Shown: one piece after another, positions 1 to 11,300 of the stretch
How positions within the stretch are numbered: the stretch's first letter is position 1
Layout: each line of letters starts with the position of its first letter
Made by a program: the position numbers and the translations under genes
Source of the DNA: Halichondria panicea
Lineage: Eukaryota > Porifera > Demospongiae > Suberitida > Halichondriidae
Direction of reading: 5' to 3'
NCBI RefSeq assembly: GCF_963675165.1
Contig: NC_087384.1
Span: forward strand, 4,829,182 to 4,893,181
DNA: 64,000 nucleotides
The notes under the pieces: model-generated
The model's input: the letters and a program-made list of their open reading frames with translations, nothing else
Database searches by the model: none
What the model was told of the DNA's origin: nothing

Positions 1-1
1 T

Positions 2-2430
2 GGTATTGGGCCACTACCAAAGGAACCATCAAAATTGGACATTCAGGAATTGGTGAAAGCATATGGTATGTTTTTGTAAAAATTATACGGATCTCTTTGT
101 GCCGGACCAGTTTACACATACTTTTATTTTCAGAGACAACTGGACGTCGTCAGAAACCCCCTCTAGAAATGACAAAAACTTTTCAGAATCCCACTAGCAA
201 CGAACACGTCACATTGGATGATGCTCACATGGAGGAGAAAGACACTCAAGAGCCCAAAATCTGGACGGGGAGGTCTGTACTGAAAGTATACTTCATGAAT
301 CCCGAAATTCTTGAGGAGTGGGCAAATGGGACGAGAATCGACAACATCATGACGTGGGCATCTTCTTGGAATTCTCCCTTATACGATCAAATTCCAAGGT
401 TTGAGGAAACCAAAGACGATTTAACTGCCGACATCCGTGTCAGGTTTTCAGGTGTGCGTGCATGAATGCATTTAGCACTGTTAGTGTAAAATTGTTTCAA
501 TTTTGATTTTCTGGATGGATCTCATCCAGTGGCGGATCCAGAGGGGGTTCTTTGGTTCAATTGAACCCCCTTTGAGAAAGAAGTGAGTGGGAGGCTCAAG
601 CAACTAGTTAGCAAGTTGTTCCTTTCTTACTAGCTTTCACATGCACTTCTCACTAACCTTTAGTCCTTGTTAGCCTTGCGAAGCTTTGTCTGTGCAGTTT
701 CAGTGACTATGAAGGCTAAAAACTCTCCAGCGTAGTGCATGCAGATTGCTTATGAAAAGTGATAACCTTTTTTTTAGGAAAAAATTCGGTGTTTAATGCG
801 CATGCTCACTGTTTCGAAGAAGTGACGACCTTTTTTTGTAAAATAACAGTCCTTGACCCGCTCAGAGCCCTGGAACCCCGGCCCCCTTTCAAGAATCCTA
901 GATCCGCCACTGTCATCTATATATTTTCTTTCATGCAGATTCATCTGGTAGCTGGTCTGCAGTGGGTACTGATGTCCAAAAAGTAAAAAAGATGAAGCCG
1001 ACTATGATGTTGGATCTAAAAAGCTATAATCGCTACTTTCAGAGGTACCTTGTCATTCACCAGTTTGGACATGCCCTGGGACTCGAGCATGAACACCAGC
1101 GCATGGACTTTTGGGATGGTATCAGGAAGCACATTGATACAGAGAAGATGGGAAACGACAAAAGCACAGGGAACTACAGTTCGGTGTCATCGAAGGCTTT
1201 CAAAAGAGATTGGCTGGAATTGGGGGTGAAAGCACACAGGGAAAGTGTTATTCCCTATGACCCACAGAGCATCATGCACTGGTGGTAAGACTAATAAATT
1301 CACTTTTGGTTGTTGTGATAATTATATATGCGACTCATGTGAGCATCATACACTTAATTAAAAGTGTCTCGTAAAATGTAAAAAGACTTAATGTAATATT
1401 ATTATACTTGCCATTTTTCTAATCTGTGCGAAATGCCTAAATTATGCATGCATGCATAGGTTTGCCGTCGAATGGCTCAAAGACCCTAAATATCATAAGC
1501 TAGAGAATATCAAGAGTGACTCAAGCCTAACAGATGATGAGAAGAGGTTTCTGGAGGCTATTCATGCAAGGAACAGGAAGTATGTACTAGCCCCCTCGAA
1601 AAGCGACTTTGAGTACCTTGGAGAGGTTTACAGCCGACTCGGAGGTATATATTTGGGCCTCATAATCAGCGAATCAGCTCAGTTATATAGATGCATGCCC
1701 CAGTATTATACATTATGACTTCATGCATGCATGTTGCTTTTAAAAATTGCCAAAATATGAGGCTATAATTATTAATTGATTTAAGGCGACACTTTATATA
1801 CAATTATTGGTTGAAGTGGTGTCACATGCATTTAATTGCGGGACGCACTTAAATACTTTTTTGTGACATGGAATCGAGGCCAGGTGTGACTACAACTGAC
1901 GTCCAGCTTTAGGACGCGGCACACTATTAGAACTCGAAGGTGTTGCATATTTAGAGGCTCGCCTTATATCAATTATTCTATATAGGTATATTATACGGTA
2001 TCTTTCCTGGTACATGACTTAGTGCATGTATATACAATACCGTCATATAAAATGATGGCTGTTCTTTCTGACAACAAACATGAACATGCATGCGATTAAT
2101 GTGCAGATCACGAGGAAAAAGCTACTGAATTTGAGAGCTCTGAAGTTGAGGAACTCTTAAAACAGGTTGATGTGAACAAAATCAAAGGTAATGTATAACA
2201 AATATTTTGCATTAATTGGTTTTGCCTCAGAGTATATAGGCACTGTACCACATATATAAGATGTAAGCCTAGACTTTTTAATTTGTTATATGCATGCAGG
2301 TATATGGCTAAGTACCACTGATGTGAGCGATTCTGATCAAGCTCAGGAAACATGGAAGAAGATAGCACGGTTTACAGCTGAGACTAACTTGGATTTGTAT
2401 CGTGAAATAGTTGAGAGATGTCGTCTTTGA
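2..2430 (+). CDS. Metzincin-like zinc metalloprotease homologue, probable pseudoenzyme (5' partial)
   Basis: Six exons can be followed in phase: 2-65, 134-451, 939-1284, 1460-1644, 2107-2187 and 2300-2430 (1125 nt, 374 residues, stop TGA). The N-terminus lies left of the window. The core resembles the astacin/matrixin (ZnMc) fold: a segment containing WASSWNSPLY, then IHQFGHALGLEHEHQR, then a Met-turn-like YDPQSIMHWW. The zinc motif should read HExxHxxGxxH; the three His are present, but the catalytic Glu is Gln (codon CAG at about 1060). In this family that Glu activates the water, so loss of proteolysis is expected while zinc binding may remain. The last three exons encode a charged helical tail of about 130 residues that I do not recognise. 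No signal peptide is visible because the start is missing. The zinc-site call is strong; the function is inferred. Intron 2 holds a MITE. Confidence 0.8.
527..912. mobile_element. Non-autonomous DNA transposon (MITE) in metalloprotease intron 2
   Basis: The element is 386 bp and has terminal inverted repeats: the left end starts CAGTGGCGGATCCAG and the right end is the reverse complement of CAGTGGCGGATCTAG. It is flanked by a perfect 5-bp target duplication TCATC (522-526 and 913-917). The paralogous intron at 3551-3622 has the same flanking sequence with a single TCATC and no insert, so it acts as an empty site. No coding capacity is seen. The 5-bp duplication and CAG ends could fit a hAT5-like group, but the superfamily is not certain. 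Confidence 0.85.
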
Positions 2431-3227
2431 GGAAGATAAACTTGGTTTGACTGTTAGCACAGAATTTCTTTAATAAATCCAAAAATTAATGTGTGTGATT
2501 TTGTACATTAGAATGGTGTGTGCATTCACTATTACGTATGTAGCTATATAATTATTAGTATAAAATCGTCTTTGTATTTGTTAATAACCTTGTAACATTA
2601 ATTGCATGCATGTGTTCTTGATCACAAATTTAGAATCAAAGCAAGTTACCGGCCACTTAGCTATACGTGTATGATCGTATTAATTAATCATACCTTATTA
2701 CGCGAGGCGTGCATGGGCGGCCACAGGTATAGTATAGTTGTTTAGTTTGTTTGTTTGTTTGTTTGTCATTTCTGAGTCTGCTTACCTGGATGACATAGCA
2801 CTGTGTTTACAGCATGAAAGCCTTCACACAACAGTTATTAAAATGGTAGATTTTGATCAGCTAAAAAGCACGTTGCCTTAGCTCTACACGCGACCTAATT
2901 ATTAGCATGCACCCCATATAGTAGCTAGTTTTTGGTAATTTTGGCGTATTGCAGCAAATTCATTAGGTCAATTATGTGAGTTAAAATAATTGTACAGGGT
3001 TGATGGAGGAGTCAGATAATTATAGATAATTATGTGGGTATATATATATAGGGTTAGGTTTAAGTTTTTATGTTACAAATTCGCTAATTAAAATTTAGTA
3101 CTCGTCTTATAATTTTAAACATTTGTGATCTAGCTATATCTGCACTCTAAGCAAAATATGAACTATGTTGTAAGCCTTGCATGCATGTGATTGAATTTGT
3201 GATCAGTTACAAATACTTGTAATCTAG
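2431..3227. other. Intergenic spacer with dispersed repeat copy
   Basis: No gene is seen. A repeat at about 2700-2830 starts GAGGCGTGCATGGGCGGCC and carries a GTTT tandem run. The same start recurs at about 18521 (GAGGCGCGTGGGCAGCC), so it is a dispersed family. Otherwise the spacer is AT-rich, with short (AT)n and CATGCATG runs. Confidence 0.5.
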
Positions 3228-3976
3228 AGTCTGGAACTGGACCTCGCCAGAAACTCCCACTTGAAACATCAGAAAATGTTCAGAATCCCACCAGCAACCA
3301 ATACGTCACATTGGATAATGCTCACACGGAGGAACAGGATACACAAAAGACCAACATTTGGGCGGGGAGGCCACTGCTAAACGTGTACTTCATGAATCCC
3401 AACGTTCTCAAGGAGTGGGCGAATGGGACAACCATTGGTACTATCATGGCCTGGGCCTCTTCTTGGAATTCTCCCCTCTACAAGCATATATCCCGAGGTT
3501 TGAGGAAACCAATGATGATAAAACTGCCGACATCCGTGTCATGTTCTCAGGTGTGCATGCAATTAGCACTGTTATTACTTCGCTTTTCATTGATTTTCAG
3601 GATCTCATCTATATTCATACAGATTCATCTGGAAGCTGGTCTGCAGTGGGTACTGACGTACAAAAAGTCAAAAAGATGAAACCAACCATGATGTTGGATC
3701 TTGATCGTTCCTTTAAAAGGTACCTTGTCATTCACCAGTTTGGACATGCCCTAGGACTTGAGCACGAGCACCAGCGCACAGACTTCTGGGATGGTATCAA
3801 AAAGCACATCGATACAGAGAATTGAAGATGGGAAGTGACAAAAGCACAGGGAACTACACTTCACCGGAGGCCTTCAAAAGAGATTGGCTGGAATTGGGGG
3901 TGAAAACACACAGGGAAAGTGCTATTCTCTATGACCCACAGAGCATCATGCACTCGTGGTAAGATGATATTATAAT

Positions 3977-4205
3977 TATAGCGGGAAATGTTCGCGGGGT
4001 GCAAAATTCGCGTTTTTCGAGGGCAGAGTAGTTAACACAAAAATTGAAACTGGGATAAACTCCCATGCACCGCTATTTCACATGCAAAGCTATTAGTGGG
4101 TGTGGTTTCTTGGCATTGAAATGTGAATATTGGAACCCACGAACATTTTTTCTGAGGCTGTAGCCAAACAGTGAAAATGTGCACCCGCAAAAATTTCCCG
4201 TTATA
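3977..4205. mobile_element. MITE of the TATAGCGGG family
   Basis: The left end reads TATAGCGGGAAATGTTCGCGG and the right end GCAAAAATTTCCCGTTATA, imperfect inverted repeats. A closely similar interior (AAACTGGGATAAACTCCCA, CATGCAAAGCTATT) is found at 48686-48893. It sits in intron 3 of the pseudogene. No coding potential is seen. Confidence 0.6.
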
Positions 4206-5147
4206 CTATATACGCATGCATGAGAGAAATTCATATACAATTGATAAAATCCATGGCACCTTAAACATTATTATTATATGTGCGAAATGTACCAATGAAT
4301 CTCGTTATGCATGCATATATATATATATATATAGGTTTGCTGTCAACTGGCTTAAAGATCCTAAATATCATGAGCTGGAGAATGTCAAGAGTGACTCAAG
4401 TCTAACAGATGATGAGAAGAGGTTTCTGGAGGGTATTCATGCAAGGAACAGGAAGTATGTACTAGCCCCCTCGAAAAGCGACATTGAGTATCTTGAAGAG
4501 GTTTACAGCCAAAGTAAGTATATATGTATGACACTGGATCTCAGCTCTGTTATATCTTAGATGCCACTTGAATGCATGTATTAGTATATCCGATCTCTGA
4601 TACGAAGTCGGATGAGTACGTACGGTACATAGTGAGTTGCATGCCCTCTTCTCTGTATACGCCCTTGTTGTTGCAAGTGCAACATGCTCTATTAATTGCC
4701 TTTTGAACAATAATTATCATACAATACATGCAGCTATCTGACATGAATATGCAGTACATTCTATACACAACAACTTAAAAGCTGCATGCATGGCAATAAT
4801 TAAACAAAATACAAATAATAATAATTGTCTGTATAAATGTCATTGTATAGCAGGTCTTCTGGGGATTTGTTTCTTATACGCATCCAAGTTGACGTATAAC
4901 TTGAGCATTGGCTAAGTTTGCAAGCTGTTCCTTTTAGCTACAGATTATGATGTATAGGGCTTGCATGGGTAGGGTGCAGCAGATAGAATGTTTCTTGCAA
5001 GAGAGCTTGTTTGTAGACTCTAGGTAGGTGGAGCTAATAGGTTCAAGGTAATTAGTTCATCCATACAGGGGCAACTTGAGTGTTCAGAACTCTTTCAGCA
5101 TGTTCAGTATGAGTAAAACTTGACAATGATAGCTGTTGCTACTTAAA

Positions 5148-5733
5148 ATGAAAGCACCGCGGGTGCTGATGCCTGGTGGAGGTGCCAAAGCTAAGCTACA
5201 ATAGCTAGCTTTTATACACACATTGTTCATGAACATTTTTAATTTTGCTGCTTATACGTATCTATATGCAGAAAATCACAGGGAAACTCAAAGAGTGGGT
5301 AATGATCGACGATGATCCCTGGCTGCAAGTCAGCAGAGCCTTGCAGCTCTCTTCTCACTCTTGCAGCTACCAATAGCTAGCATTCTAGTGCAGAGCTAAC
5401 TACTAAGTAGAGTAGCAACACTCGTGAACAAGTTTTGCTACAGACTCTTCTGAAAAGGCTGCACGCCGAATGGCATTCCAATACCATTGCAGCCTTTTCA
5501 GAAGAGTCCGTAGCAAAACTTGGCATAACTCAAGAACGAAGCTTTATTTTGCAAATCCACGAATACGAATCCAAGAAAATATGACTATATATATATAGAA
5601 ACTCGATCTTACTTGCACTTCATTGATCCGGCCTTGAGCAGCTGTAACAGTCTATATACAAACACACACATGCACACAAACACACAAACACACTATACCG
5701 TATACCTCGCTTGCGCATGCGCACCGAGGCATA
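5148..5733 (-). mobile_element. Dispersed composite repeat R1, copy a
   Basis: On the minus strand this copy starts with ATGCCTCGGTGCGCATGCGC, has a TG-rich stretch, then a conserved body, and ends with CACC(GAGG)CATCAGCACCC followed by GGTGCTTTCAT. Related copies lie at about 19600-20155 and 21360-22680 (plus) and as fragments at about 6595-6727 and 18830-18890. Internally this copy has an inverted duplication of the segment containing GCAGCCTTTTCAGAAGAGTC (about 5432-5521) that is single in the other copies. No open reading frame of note. It may be a SINE or a non-autonomous DNA element; the class is not settled. Confidence 0.65.
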
Positions 5734-6594
5734 AAAACAATGTTTTGCTGCCCATTATCTAACCATTACATAGGAAGAGTTAGAGGGATTGGAAACCGTC
5801 GGCGAGTATAACATTCGTGCTACGCTGCGGTTTAATCGGTTTAATCGAGGCCATTACAACAATACCTATATTTCCATACACAGTGCATAATGAACTACAA
5901 GTATAATTGTGCTAAATCTGTGCAACTCACTATATTGTAGTAGTTATAACCAGGCACGCTTACATTTCCATTAGCTCTTGGGAACTTTACTGCTTTTTAT
6001 TAGGTGTGGTCAGTCATTAGCATGCAAGTACCCTAATTTACCGGATAGCTTATTTTGGAAATGTTCGGGTATAATTGGCAGATCTTATAGAGCATGTGAA
6101 GTGTCCGGAATAATTAGAACCAGCATGAAGAATGCGAGCTAGCTAAGTTTAATAGAACATGCAGTGTGCAACTGAATAGTTGCACTATACCTATCTAAAA
6201 CTATAGCTAATCCTCCAAACTATCTATCTTGTTGGCTATAATAATAATTTTATTGTCCGGATATTTAGAATTAAAGTACCAGAGTGTCCGCTGTATTAGA
6301 ACAACGAAAATTACGCAGAAAAGTGTCCGGGGTAAATAGAATTGTCTGATAAATTAGAAGATATATACGGTATACTATTACTTATGGACTATATAGGCGT
6401 GTTATAAATTATTGAAAGAGATAACGTCTCGATCTAGAAAACACAACTTTCTTATTTTGATGGAGTTACCTGGCAAAAATGTTGCTTATTAATAGTCTCA
6501 TTTATAGGGCGTAACGTGAATAGTTTTCGAGGCTGCATCACGTGTACCACTCTATTGCCAATCCCTCTAATCTGGTGCAAACGAGTGGGAAATA

Positions 6595-6727
6595 ATCGAC
6601 CATGATAGTTGCTAAAAAGGATGCATAAATTCAAAGTCCATAATTAATGGCTGTGTTGCATGGTGCAGCTTTTTCAGTCTCTTTTCTCACTCTTGCAGCT
6701 ACTATAGCTTGAGCGTTCTAGTGCAGC
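6595..6727 (-). repeat. R1 repeat fragment
   Basis: This is a partial match to the centre of R1 on the minus strand, including CACTAGAACGCT, TAGCTGCAAGAGTGAGAAA and CAACTATCATGGTCGA. It lies in the expanded intron 4 of the metalloprotease pseudogene. The rest of that intron (4514-7298) shows no further gene-like sequence. Confidence 0.5.
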
Positions 6728-7624
6728 AGGGGCATAGGCAGCTAGGGGAGGTGCTTTAGGTGCTTGAGCACCTCCCCCTGATGATCGATCATGACTGCTC
6801 TACTGTATTAAGCTCCTCTCCTATATGACTGTATGGATATTCATTCATGTCAACAATTGCAAACAACAATATAGTAACAAAGCAAACTCACTTTTGAGCA
6901 AAACGAAACATGGCGAGAGAGTCATTAGAGCAGCGCAGCTTGCAGCACTCGTTTTACTATCACTTGTAAATATCAAAAAAGTTTTTTGCGACTCAACGTA
7001 GCTGACAATGATCCACGTGGTGCATATTAAACCTTTATACTATGTTTTCATGATTGTTGGTCCAGTGTCCGGTAGTCAATTGCTAATAAAAGCTGGTTGG
7101 GTACTAGACAGCTGCATGCTTGTTGTATAGAGTAGAGAGGTGGCTGTTCCTGAGAGGTAGCTTTACAGTGAATTAAGTCCTTGTATATATACTGAGCCAG
7201 ACTTGAGTGTTTTGTATATCGGGTGATTGCTCTTCGGAGGTTCCACAAAGTATAATTATGTTCATTCTGCATGACAGCAAAATTCTTGTATTGTACAGAT
7301 CCCAAGGAAGAATTCAATGCTATTGAGTTTGAGAAACTCATAAAACTGGTTGATGTGAACAAAATTAAAGGTAATGTGGAGCGCCATCTAATAGTTAAAT
7401 ATTTAGGGGTACATGTACATTGTATATACGCAAACCTGATGGTTATAAGCAATCATTTTATTCGTTGCAGGTATATATGGCTAAGTACCACTGATGAGAC
7501 TGACTCTGATCAAGCACAGCACACATGGAGGAAGATAGCACAGGCTACAGCTGAGGCTAACATGGAATTGTTTTGTGAAATAGTTGAGAGATGTTGTCTT
7601 GCAGTAAGTGAAACCTTGGCTTGA

Positions 7625-8367
7625 CAATTAGAATTTCTTGTGGAAAGGACATTAACACTTGTACTAGATAGCTTGTGATTTGTCGTAAATAGTGAACTAT
7701 AGCTGTCACTAATTCTAGTATATAGTAGCTTTATAGTTGCATGACCTTATTTTATAAGTTCTGTATTAGTGTTCTATATATAGAAACTTCTTCGTTTTAT
7801 ACAAATAGCATGTGTGTCTCTGTACGTCCGTCTGACCTAGCTAAGCTAACCAAGGCATTAGATCCCCTGCTAACATTTAAACCCAAATACTTTTGTGTGT
7901 GAGTTGTAAGTGTGTGCATGCGTTTATAATTCAGGTCGATTGTACATACTTGTCTCATCTGCATGGTACTTGTACTAGTAATAACGTTATTAACACGAGT
8001 ATGGAGTTAAAATGTCATTTGCAGGCATGTGTTCTCGATCAGCAATAATTATAAGGCAAAATAATTACCTGATATATATTTACAATTACACGTAATCTAT
8101 ACATGTCACGTATCTATGACCGTTAATTATCATCACAGGTATTATTATACATATAGGTGTATGCAATTTTAAGGTCATCGGAAATGAGGATCCATATAAC
8201 GTACCCTAAATCCCACAAATTGAGATCCTCCCAATAATTATAACATTATACATTTAAAGTATTGTGACGGCATGCACAAAAGTGTAGAAATGAGTCGCAC
8301 GTACTGCATTAGAAAAAACACATTTAGCATTGAAGAAATGCAGTGCTAATACAAAGAAACAGTATAC
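7625..8367. other. Intergenic spacer
   Basis: AT-rich spacer between the metalloprotease pseudogene and the 3' end of PES1. I see no gene or clear repeat with recognisable ends. Confidence 0.4.
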
Positions 8368-11300
8368 CTATGAAAACCTAACAGTCTTCCTATCAGTTCT
8401 ATGTAGTTCATCATGCTCTTTTCTTCTTGTTTTTAGTTCCTCTACTTGCTTTGTCTTCTTAGAGCGAGATCTCATGATCATGTTGTAGAGCCGTTTCCTT
8501 TTTTTACTCATGGCCATGATGGCTAACTTTTTCTCTTCTTTCTCCTCGTGACTGGCCAGAGTCTCGACTGTCACCGCCTCTCTAGGCAGCTCTCCAGCAA
8601 GCACTGTGCCGACAGGGAATGATTGTACTGGATCTAGTCGAGGGGCCTTCACTGCAGGTGCTGTGGGGGAGGGGGTATTGTACATTACTTACTGTATGTG
8701 ACTACAGCATAATCAACAGGTTGGCTGCACATGACTGTATAGGTAATACAAATTGATAAGCACATTGAGCACTGCTTTACTTTACACACCACTATCCTCC
8801 AATAAATCCTCCTCCTCTGATTCAATAATCTCGCCCGGTATCTCTTCTGCATCCTGAGCGATGGCCTGGGCTCTCTCGGGAGGAATATAGTCACCAGGTC
8901 CCTCCTCTGTGAACGGGGATAGGTGGGGAGGCAAATGGGTACCCGGGGAGTAGTCGTCAACTGGGAGGAGTCTACGCAGGTTGACACAGTCAAACACCCA
9001 CTGAGGTTGAATATAGGACCTGCACAGATAAAAACAACAACACTTCTTAAAACTATCCAAAATGCATGGACTCGTGACACAAGCCAGGAAAATATCAAAA
9101 TAATATATACATTGTAGTCGCATCATTTTCACCAGAACACGCTCCCTAAGAACTAAAGACTGTAGTATCCTTATAGCAGGTATAATTATTTCAAAGGTAT
9201 AAACTTTCGTGGAAAGATTGTTAGAAGAATACATATAAATTTAATATCAAGATTTGGCTTTATATTGAGTACACGTATGTACACTGTACAATACCTACAC
9301 TGTAACAACACATACCTTGAGAGGAACCGGTGTAGCTGTGCTGGTCTGTCCACCACCTGGTGAGTAATCCCCACGTCCGACTCAGGATATGTGGACCCCA
9401 CCACACCCCCTTCCCAAGAGACCATACCTCCAAAACAACGTATGATAAAGGTAAGCACTTCCCGAGGTACTTCACGTGACAAAAAGAAACGACAACCTTC
9501 GAATAGTTGCTTGAGTTTGGTCTTCTTTTCCTCTTCTTCAGCAGCTTTCTTGTAAGTGGCGTCTTCTTCAGGCTGTGGGGAGACGGTACAATGAAATGAT
9601 AGCATAAAAATGTTAGCATTACAAATAACAATTTCCTGAAATGAAACAGACAGCCTACAACAATGCTTACATCTAGGTCCACTGGAATATCCTCATCCAT
9701 GTCTTGAGCATCATCCTCTGCAAAGTATTTATGTACATCTAAACCTATGCAAGCAAGGGGCAATGCTTACGTTCAGTGGGTATCCTGCCAAGACTATGAC
9801 TCAAAGAAGCTAGCATCTGCAGAAATAACAGTAGTGTACAACATTTTTACAATGTACAATGCCTAGACATTGCAGTAATAGTACAGACACACATACGGTG
9901 ATACCGGTACATGTACGATTGATAAGTCTAACAGGGTATTATACAGGATTTTGAAGTAGAGGGGGGAAGTAAGAAAAGTAACCAGAACATTTTGCTAAAA
10001 AAATGGTCAACTGTTATTTCAATACCCTGTTATAGTATGAACATTTCCAGCTATGGACACTCAGTCATACAACTAGTACCTGAATGCAAAAAAAAGGGGG
10101 GGGGGGGATATCCCCCTTCCCCCCTGTATGACACCCTGTCTAAGAACAACTCCTTCCCACCCACACACCTCTGTGTGATCCTCCAACTCATCGCTGACGA
10201 GACTGTCTTCTGTGTCCAGGAACTGTGTGGGGTAGGCATTAACAGCTGGCTGTTGGGGGAGGCCATCGATCTGCGAGAGGATAGAAGTATAAAAAGAGTA
10301 CACATTAAAATATATAATTATTGTATGTGCAATCTACAGTATTTGTTGACAAGTAGAATGATAATGAGATACTGCAGTTATGGCCTTCAAATGTAGGAAC
10401 TGGGAACGCAACATGAGGTGTAAAGGTCACTAGAAAATTAAATCCTTGTACTCTGAACTATGATGGAGTGTTGACCACAAAATGCAATTTGAATCATTAT
10501 GCCTCGAGAGTACAGTGGAACCTCCATAAAGGATACTTTGGGAGCAGAGCTTTTGTCCTCTTTTCAAAGGTTCATTCAAATTACTATTTATAGCGATATC
10601 AAGGAATTATAGATAGTATGTTTATGTATTCTCTGTATGGAACCTATTTCTAGAACTTTCAAGAAGCTAAGGAACTTGCTGAAATCAAAGATATAAAGCA
10701 GAGAATGGCAGTATGATTAGCAATAACATTGCAAACACACCTCTACCATATTGGACATACAATATGGGTGTGGTTTCCTGTTTGTCCGTTATAAGAGGTA
10801 GTTTTGCACAGAGTTGGTCAATTGGGAGCATGAAGCTTGCCCTCTGTCTGGAATCAAGAAGGTCTGCTTGTGGGAGGTTGTTTCTGTGTACTTATATAGT
10901 GATTTCAATCCGTGCCATAGCTAATGTCCTTTATAGAGAGGTTGTCCTCTAGTGGGAGGGTCCACTGTATTCAATTTTTTTTTGTGGAAAGAGAGACTAT
11001 TATGTTATGGTCTATACTGTTGCACTACTCATAAGTAACTACATGTATTACTAGGTGACAAAACTTTATTGTAAAGATTGTGTGGTCATAGCCAATTTCA
11101 GTCGTCAAATAGTAGAGCAAGAAAGACTCAACAGGAACTGAACAGTGACCTACTAGCAGTCTATGATGTACTGAGGGCGGCTCGATAAGTTCTATTTGTC
11201 TACAGACTAAAGAAAATGCCTCGTTGGTCGGCTATTTTTCTACTTTTACACAAGCTAACTCGATGACTGTTTAATGTTTTGAAGAAATTGTTTCGGGCCG

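Larger units (their letters stand above)
3228..7624 (+). pseudogene. Degenerate tandem copy of the metalloprotease-like gene
   Basis: Blocks homologous to exons 2-6 of the gene at 2-2430 occur at 3228-3550, 3623-3958, 4335-4513, 7299-7370 and 7471-7624, in the same order and with the same splice phases. Compared with the intact copy there are a 2-nt insertion near 3490, a 5-nt insertion at about 3823 that brings a TGA into frame, and 2 extra bases at the start of the last exon. It is therefore very likely non-functional. It has the same IHQFGHALGLEHEHQR motif with Gln in place of the catalytic Glu, so that change predates the duplication. Intron 4 has grown to 2.8 kb through repeat insertions. 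No counterpart of the first exon was found. Confidence 0.8.

Noticed and set aside
5640-5700. CA-rich tract as an independent microsatellite
   Set aside because: It is in the same relative position as the TG tracts of other R1 copies, so it belongs to the element.
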